A stretch of DNA of 64,000 nucleotides from Bifidobacterium saguinibicoloris (lineage in GTDB: Bacteria; Actinomycetota; Actinomycetes; Actinomycetales; Bifidobacteriaceae): contig NZ_JAHBBF010000006.1 in assembly GCF_019331725.1 (NCBI RefSeq), positions 1-64,000 of the forward strand, in the 5' to 3' direction. The notes under the pieces are model-generated. The model did not search any database and was not told the DNA's origin. It saw only the letters and a program-made list of their open reading frames with translations. A program made the translations under genes and the position numbers. Shown piece by piece: positions 59,756 through 64,000 of the stretch. Positions within the stretch are counted from its first letter, which is position 1, and every line of letters begins with the position of its first letter.

Positions 59756-60901
59756 CTATCTGCCCGTGGGAATCACGGCGGTCACCGACGTGGCGGCCGT
59801 CGCGGCGAAGCCCTTGAGCACGTCGAGCATCACGCTCCGGTCCTCGGAGTCGATGCCGCGGGCGGTGGCGAGCATGACCGGCAACGCCTGCGTCCAGTGC
59901 GAGGAGAGTTCACCGAAGGTGGCGTGCCCGCCGTCCGGGGCGACGGCCCGTCCACCGGCCTCCAGTACGGCGAACAATCCTTCGATGAAGAGGCGTCGAC
60001 GCTCGTCGTCGTAACGCGCCATCCAGTCGTTCAGCGTACGCGCCGCGTATCGTGCGCCCGCGTCAAGCCCGTCGGCGCGCACGAACGCGCCGTCCGCCAC
60101 CTGCCAGTGCAGGGCGAAGTGCTGCATGATGCCGAGGCCGTCGCTGTTCACCACCGTGTAGCCATCGGCGGCGTCCTCGCGCGATTCGAACAGCATGCCG
60201 ATGATCGACGACTCCGGCACCGACTTATGGACCTTGGGAGCGATGTCCGCGTAACCGGGCGTCGCGAAGAACGCCTCGTCGAAACCCGGGCCGTCGTGCG
60301 AGTAGACGCCCGTGATGCGACGTCTCACGTCGGCGGGCGCGCAGGCGGCGGCGTAGACCGCGAGGTTGCCGCCTTTGGAGTGGCCACCGACCGCAATCGG
60401 CCCGTCCCATCGTGCGGCGATGTCGGTCAGATACCGGACGGCGGACTCCTGCGAGGCGACCGGACGCCGGAACGCCATCGTGAAGTCCTCCTTCCACCCG
60501 ACAATCGAACTGTCGGTGCCGCGGAAGGCGACGTACAGGGAGCCATCCCCCACGTCGAACGCGCACGCGGCGAACTGCTTCGTGGTCTCGGGATCGAACT
60601 CGTCCACATATGCGCCGACACGCAATCCACGCCATCTCGGACTTTCGGCCATCGCGCGCAGCAGGTCGACGTTGAGAGGCGGCGACCACACGCGGCCGAA
60701 CATCGCCTCGTAGCATTCGGCGCGCAGCAGGTCGCGCAGCAGCACGGTAGGCAGGCCGGCTTCGTCGGGCCGGTACCGCGGCACGTTGTCGGGCATACGC
60801 GCATACGCCAATTGGGACAACGCGAGACTGTCCGTCTCGTTGAACGACGACGCGGCGAACGTATCGAACCGCGTGCGGATGTCATCGGTGATGTTCCCCA
60901 T
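59756..60901 (-). CDS. DUF2974 (Mbeg1-like) lipase-fold protein
   Basis: A 381-aa protein with the nucleophile elbow VGGHSKGGNLAVYAA near residue 172, FRGTDSSIVGWKEDF upstream and GVYSHDGPGFDEAFF downstream. These match the DUF2974/Mbeg1-like alpha/beta-hydrolase family, thought to act on lipids. No signal peptide, so cytoplasmic. GAGGGAGTCCGTC precedes ATG 60901. Downstream of a small membrane-protein gene on the same strand. Confidence 0.87.
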   Translation of the reverse strand: MGNITDDIRTRFDTFAASSFNETDSLALSQLAYARMPDNVPRYRPDEAGLPTVLLRDLLRAECYEAMFGRVWSPPLNVDLLRAMAESPRWRGLRVGAYVDEFDPETTKQFAACAFDVGDGSLYVAFRGTDSSIVGWKEDFTMAFRRPVASQESAVRYLTDIAARWDGPIAVGGHSKGGNLAVYAAACAPADVRRRITGVYSHDGPGFDEAFFATPGYADIAPKVHKSVPESSIIGMLFESREDAADGYTVVNSDGLGIMQHFALHWQVADGAFVRADGLDAGARYAARTLNDWMARYDDERRRLFIEGLFAVLEAGGRAVAPDGGHATFGELSSHWTQALPVMLATARGIDSEDRSVMLDVLKGFAATAATSVTAVIPTGR

Positions 60902-60990
60902 GACGGACTCCCTCGTCGAGGACGTGAATCACCTCCATCGTACGCTTCCACGGACGAGACCGACCGTCGTGCGTGACCCGTGACGTGCGA

Positions 60991-61179
60991 TCAGAACGGG
61001 AAATACCTGCCCTGATCCATCTTGTGCGACACCTCGCGCATCTCGCGCGCATATTCGCGGTCGGTCTCGTCGCCATGCGACAGCCTGTCCGCCTTGTCGT
61101 CAAGATGATGCTGCACCCCGAACACGGCGCACAACGCCACCACCGCGATGAACCCCACAACCACCGCAATCCACAGCAT
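60991..61179 (-). CDS. Small single-pass membrane protein
   Basis: A 62-aa product with an N-terminal hydrophobic helix (residues 2-22, LWIAVVVGFIAVVALCAVFGV) and a charged tail with RLSHGDETDREYAREMREVSHK. GAGGGAAGGGAAGTC precedes the ATG. Unknown function; the good ribosome site and helix pattern support a real gene. It may be co-transcribed with the DUF2974 gene 89 bases on. Confidence 0.65.
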   Translation of the reverse strand: MLWIAVVVGFIAVVALCAVFGVQHHLDDKADRLSHGDETDREYAREMREVSHKMDQGRYFPF

Positions 61180-61295
61180 GATGACTTCCCTTCCCTCATC
61201 TTGCGACGTTCACCGATGCCATTATAGGTGGCCGAGGAACGGAAACACCCGTCGGACGATGCTTGGGCGGCACGTTCCGCAGACTCCGGAACGCA

Positions 61296-61326
61296 CGAAA
61301 CCCCAGCCGGGAGGGCCGGGGTTTCG
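61296..61326 (-). terminator. Terminator downstream of pyrE
   Basis: Stem CGAAACCCC / GGGGTTTCG with a short GC-rich interior, 65 bases past the pyrE stop. Confidence 0.75.
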
Positions 61327-61391
61327 TGGCGATGCGTACGTGACGCGTCGGCGTTCCCACCGTCGTGTCCGCTGACAGGGGATGACGGGAA

Positions 61392-62093
61392 TCAGGCGCC
61401 GTACCGTGCGAGGTACGCGTCCGCCGCGGCCTTGATCTCCGGGGTCACATACGGTTCGCCGGACGTCGTCTCGATGTGCTGGCCGGCCTCGAAGATCTCG
61501 CGCACGTTGGCGATGGCGAACACCGGGAAGCCGAACTCGGCCTCGATGGCCTTGACGGCGGAGGTGTCGGAGTCCTTGGTCTTCTCCATGCGGTCGACGG
61601 AGAGCACGAGGCCCACGACCTCGACGTCCGCCTCGGCCTTGAGCTTGGGGATGACCTCGCGCACGGCGGTGCCGGCGGTCATCACGTCGTCGACGAGCAG
61701 CACCTTCATGCCGTCCTTGAGCTGGGTGCCGACCATCATGCCGCCGTCGCCGTGGTCCTTCTTCTCCTTGCGGTCGAACGTGTAGCCGATCTCCATACCG
61801 TGCGCGGAGGTGAGCGCGATGGCGGTGGACACGGCCAGCGGGATGCCCTTGTAGGCCGGGCCGAACACGGTGTCGATGTCCTTCGGGAGGCGGCCGGCCT
61901 CGATCTCAGTAGCGACCTTCTCAGCGTAGAACGCGCCGAGCGTGGCGATCTTCGTGCCGTCGTTGAACGCGCCGGCGTTGATGAAGTACGGGGACTTGCG
62001 GCCGGACTTCAGCGTGAACTCGCCGAATTTGAGGGCCTGCGCCTCGAGCAGGAACTGCGTGAAGCGGATGTCGAGCGATGCTGTGTCAGTCAT
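61392..62093 (-). CDS. pyrE: Orotate phosphoribosyltransferase
   Basis: The 233-aa enzyme forms orotidine 5'-monophosphate from orotate and PRPP. The PRPP loop [17 protein letters not shown] and [16 protein letters not shown] are diagnostic. AAGGAAGGG precedes ATG 62093. Last gene of the pyrimidine cluster, 42 bases after pyrD, with a terminator downstream. Confidence 0.97.
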   Translation of the reverse strand: MTDTASLDIRFTQFLLEAQALKFGEFTLKSGRKSPYFINAGAFNDGTKIATLGAFYAEKVATEIEAGRLPKDIDTVFGPAYKGIPLAVSTAIALTSAHGMEIGYTFDRKEKKDHGDGGMMVGTQLKDGMKVLLVDDVMTAGTAVREVIPKLKAEADVEVVGLVLSVDRMEKTKDSDTSAVKAIEAEFGFPVFAIANVREIFEAGQHIETTSGEPYVTPEIKAAADAYLARYGA

Positions 62094-62135
62094 AGGGTTT
62101 CCCTTCCTTGGAACGGGTTGCGTGGTGTGCGATGG

Positions 62136-63095
62136 TCAGCGCCAGGTCTCGCCCGCGGCGAGCTTGGCGGCGAGTTCCGGACGTTCGTCGAGCAGATCAT
62201 CGAGCTCGCGAGCGACGCGCAGGGGCGCGACCGGATCGAACAGCGCGGCGGCTCCCACTTCGACGGCGTTCGCGCCGGCGTACAGGTATTCGAGCGCCTT
62301 CTCGCCGGAGTCGATGCCGCCGATGCCGATGATCGGAATCTCCGGCAACACGGTGCGTGTGCGGTAGACGGCCACGAGGCCGACCGGCAGGACGGCAGGC
62401 CCGGACACGCCGCCGGTGACGTTGGCGATGATCGGTTCGCCGGTGCGGATGTTGATGCGCATGCCGAGCAGCGTGTTGATCATGCTCAGCGCGTCGGCGC
62501 CGTGTTCGACGGCCGCGCGCGCCGGCACGGTGATGTCGGTGACATTCGGCGTGAGCTTGATGATCATCGGCTTGTCGGTCATCGGGCGAAGCCGGTCCAT
62601 GAGCTTGGCGAGGGCCACCGGGTCGGTGCCGACGCTCATGCCGCCATGGGTCACGTTCGGGCAGCTCACGTTGATCTCGAGCATGTCGGCATCGGAGTCG
62701 GCGAGTTTGGCGACGACGGCCGCGTAGTCGTCGTCGCTGTGGCCGGCCACGTTGGCGACGACCGTGGCACCCGCCTGCTTGAGCTTGGGCAGGTCGTCCT
62801 CGAGGTAATGGTCGACGCCGGGGTTCTGCAAGCCGACGGCGTTGATGTTGGAGGCAGGCCCCTCCGCGGTGCGCGGGGACGGATTGCCCTCCCACGGTAC
62901 GGGCGAGCAGCCCTTGGTGGAGACGGCGCCGAGCTGGCTCACATCGTAGAACCAGCGCACGGCCGCATACTGGAAGGTGCCGGAGGCGGTGCCGACCGGG
63001 TTCTTCCAGGTGACGCCCGCCACCTGGGTGGGGTGCTTCCACTCGTGCTTCTCGTACAGGTTGATATGCTTGTCGTTCGAAGTGGTCCCGGTCAT
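62136..63095 (-). CDS. pyrD: Dihydroorotate dehydrogenase, class 1B catalytic subunit
   Basis: A 319-aa FMN enzyme oxidising dihydroorotate to orotate with NAD+ via PyrK. Visible: NPVGTASGTFQYA, catalytic Cys in EINVSCPNV, PMIIKLTPNVTDI with the FMN lysine, and GIGGIDSGEKALEYLYAGANAVEVG. The start at 63095 follows GGGGGAG, which is inside the pyrK end. Adjacent pyrK supports class 1B. Confidence 0.96.
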   Translation of the reverse strand: MTGTTSNDKHINLYEKHEWKHPTQVAGVTWKNPVGTASGTFQYAAVRWFYDVSQLGAVSTKGCSPVPWEGNPSPRTAEGPASNINAVGLQNPGVDHYLEDDLPKLKQAGATVVANVAGHSDDDYAAVVAKLADSDADMLEINVSCPNVTHGGMSVGTDPVALAKLMDRLRPMTDKPMIIKLTPNVTDITVPARAAVEHGADALSMINTLLGMRINIRTGEPIIANVTGGVSGPAVLPVGLVAVYRTRTVLPEIPIIGIGGIDSGEKALEYLYAGANAVEVGAAALFDPVAPLRVARELDDLLDERPELAAKLAAGETWR

Positions 63096-63097
63096 GC

Positions 63098-63925
63098 TCA
63101 CTCCCCCCATCCGAGCTGTTCGCGGGTGAACACCGGTCCGTCGGCGCACACCTTGAGTCGGCCGTCGACGGTGTCGACGGTGCACAGCACGCAGGTGCCG
63201 TAGCCGCAGCCCATGCGCTGCTCCATGCTCAGCTGGCAGGCGAGGCCCCGCTTGGCGGCCCATGCGGCGACGGCCTTCATCATCGGCAGCGGACCACAGG
63301 AGAGAATCATGGTCTCCAGCCCTTCGGCATGGAGGTTTCCGGATGCCTCGAGACGGTCGAGCAGCGTGATGACGTTGCCGTCGGACTCGTCGATGCTTAC
63401 GGTGGAGTCCGCGAACGGTGCGACGAACCGGTCGGCGAAATGCTCATCTCGATAGCCGAACACGGCGGTGGTCCTCATCGCCGGATCCTCGGCGAGGCAC
63501 TGGGCGGTATAGATGAGCGGCGGCACGCCGAGGCCGCCGGCCACGAGCACGTAATGGGCGGCCTGCTTGGTGTTGAACGGACGTCCGAGCGGGCCGAGCA
63601 CCTGCAGCGGGTCGCCGGGTTCGAGGCCGGCGAATTCGGCGGTGCCTTTGCCGACGACGGCGAAGATCACGCTCACCTCGTCGTCGTGGACCTCGCTGAC
63701 GCCGAACGGGCGTGGCATCGGCATCAGCGGATCGTTGGTGAACAGGTTCACGAACTGGGCGGGACGGGCGTGCTTCGCGATGTAGGGATCACGGAAGGTG
63801 AGGCGCGTCACGCGGTCGGCAAGCGTCTCGACGCGGGTGATCTCGACGGGGTGGCGCGGCGGGAAGTACCCGGCCGCGACGGCCTCGTCCACCACGTCAT
63901 AGGTCGGGGTGAAGGTGGCGGTCAT
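63098..63925 (-). CDS. pyrK: Dihydroorotate dehydrogenase electron transfer subunit
   Basis: A 275-aa ferredoxin-reductase-like flavoprotein passing electrons from PyrD FMN to NAD+. FAD domain with RPFGVSEVHDD, NAD domain with LVAGGLGVPPLIY and LSCGPLPMMKAV, and the [2Fe-2S] cluster ligands in GCGYGTCVLC plus a fourth Cys in KVCADGP. ATG 63925 has AGGAGC four bases before it; ATG 63928 is an alternative. The stop is two bases before the pyrD start. Upstream pyr genes lie outside the window. Confidence 0.96.
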   Translation of the reverse strand: MTATFTPTYDVVDEAVAAGYFPPRHPVEITRVETLADRVTRLTFRDPYIAKHARPAQFVNLFTNDPLMPMPRPFGVSEVHDDEVSVIFAVVGKGTAEFAGLEPGDPLQVLGPLGRPFNTKQAAHYVLVAGGLGVPPLIYTAQCLAEDPAMRTTAVFGYRDEHFADRFVAPFADSTVSIDESDGNVITLLDRLEASGNLHAEGLETMILSCGPLPMMKAVAAWAAKRGLACQLSMEQRMGCGYGTCVLCTVDTVDGRLKVCADGPVFTREQLGWGE

Positions 63926-64000
63926 CATGCTCCTTGTCGAAGGATGGTTCGGGTGAGGGATGAATCGGAGGTGTCGGGAGACGGATCGGAGGCTCCGGAC

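Overview
The window reads as chromosomal DNA of a high-GC Gram-positive bacterium, most likely a Bifidobacterium. This rests on high GC, a CTC-type ribosomal protein L25, WhiA, a CIRCE-controlled hrcA-dnaJ pair, an adjacent transketolase-transaldolase pair (bifid shunt), a fructose-1,6-bisphosphate type L-lactate dehydrogenase and a three-gene pnt transhydrogenase. Genus is an inference from gene content and order; I cannot name the species. Almost all of it is densely packed core genome. No insertion sequence, prophage, CRISPR array or integrase was seen.

Layout. 1-11.4 kb: tail of an unknown gene, ilvE, rplY, an alpha/beta hydrolase, pntAA-pntAB-pntB, and two convergent long-chain acyl-CoA ligase genes, the second with a one-base frameshift near its 5' end; then an M23-type peptidase. 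11.6-12.15 kb: five tRNA genes (Gly, Val, Val, Cys, Gly) on the minus strand; the second Gly copy has an altered T-loop. 12.3-18.9 kb: PAC2 protein, fructosamine-kinase-like protein, uppP, an acetyltransferase, and dnaJ/hrcA behind a perfect CIRCE operator. 19-26.5 kb: tkt, tal, brnQ, a carboxymuconolactone decarboxylase-like protein and a MATE transporter. 26.5-33.9 kb (minus strand): an HTH-aminotransferase fusion with clustered GTTCAA half-sites, a Cof-type HAD phosphatase, ldh, secG, tpiA, pgk, whiA. 34-41.5 kb: rapZ, aroE, uvrC, uvrA, with overlapping genes pointing to co-transcription into whiA.

41.6-47.4 kb holds the most interesting locus: three overlapping genes matching JetA (DUF3375), JetB (DUF4194) and JetC (SMC-like ATPase), i.e. 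a Wadjet/MksBEF-type condensin, without the usual fourth gene JetD/MksG (the nuclease) next to it. 47.5-50.4 kb is a complete ECF transporter cassette (S, T and a fused double ATPase) of unknown substrate. 50.7-64 kb: a hypothetical protein, an ABC-F protein, a bifunctional NAD(P)HX repair enzyme, a HAD phosphatase, two coupled coiled-coil membrane proteins, a Pro/Gln-rich membrane protein, a LysR regulator that is probably translated from a leaderless mRNA, a DUF2974 lipase-like protein, and the end of a pyrimidine operon (pyrK-pyrD-pyrE).

Functionally the region couples sugar catabolism (tkt, tal, tpiA, pgk, ldh), redox balance (pnt, NAD(P)HX repair), branched-chain amino acid handling (ilvE, brnQ), nucleotide excision repair (uvrA, uvrC), envelope recycling (uppP, M23 peptidase) and pyrimidine synthesis.
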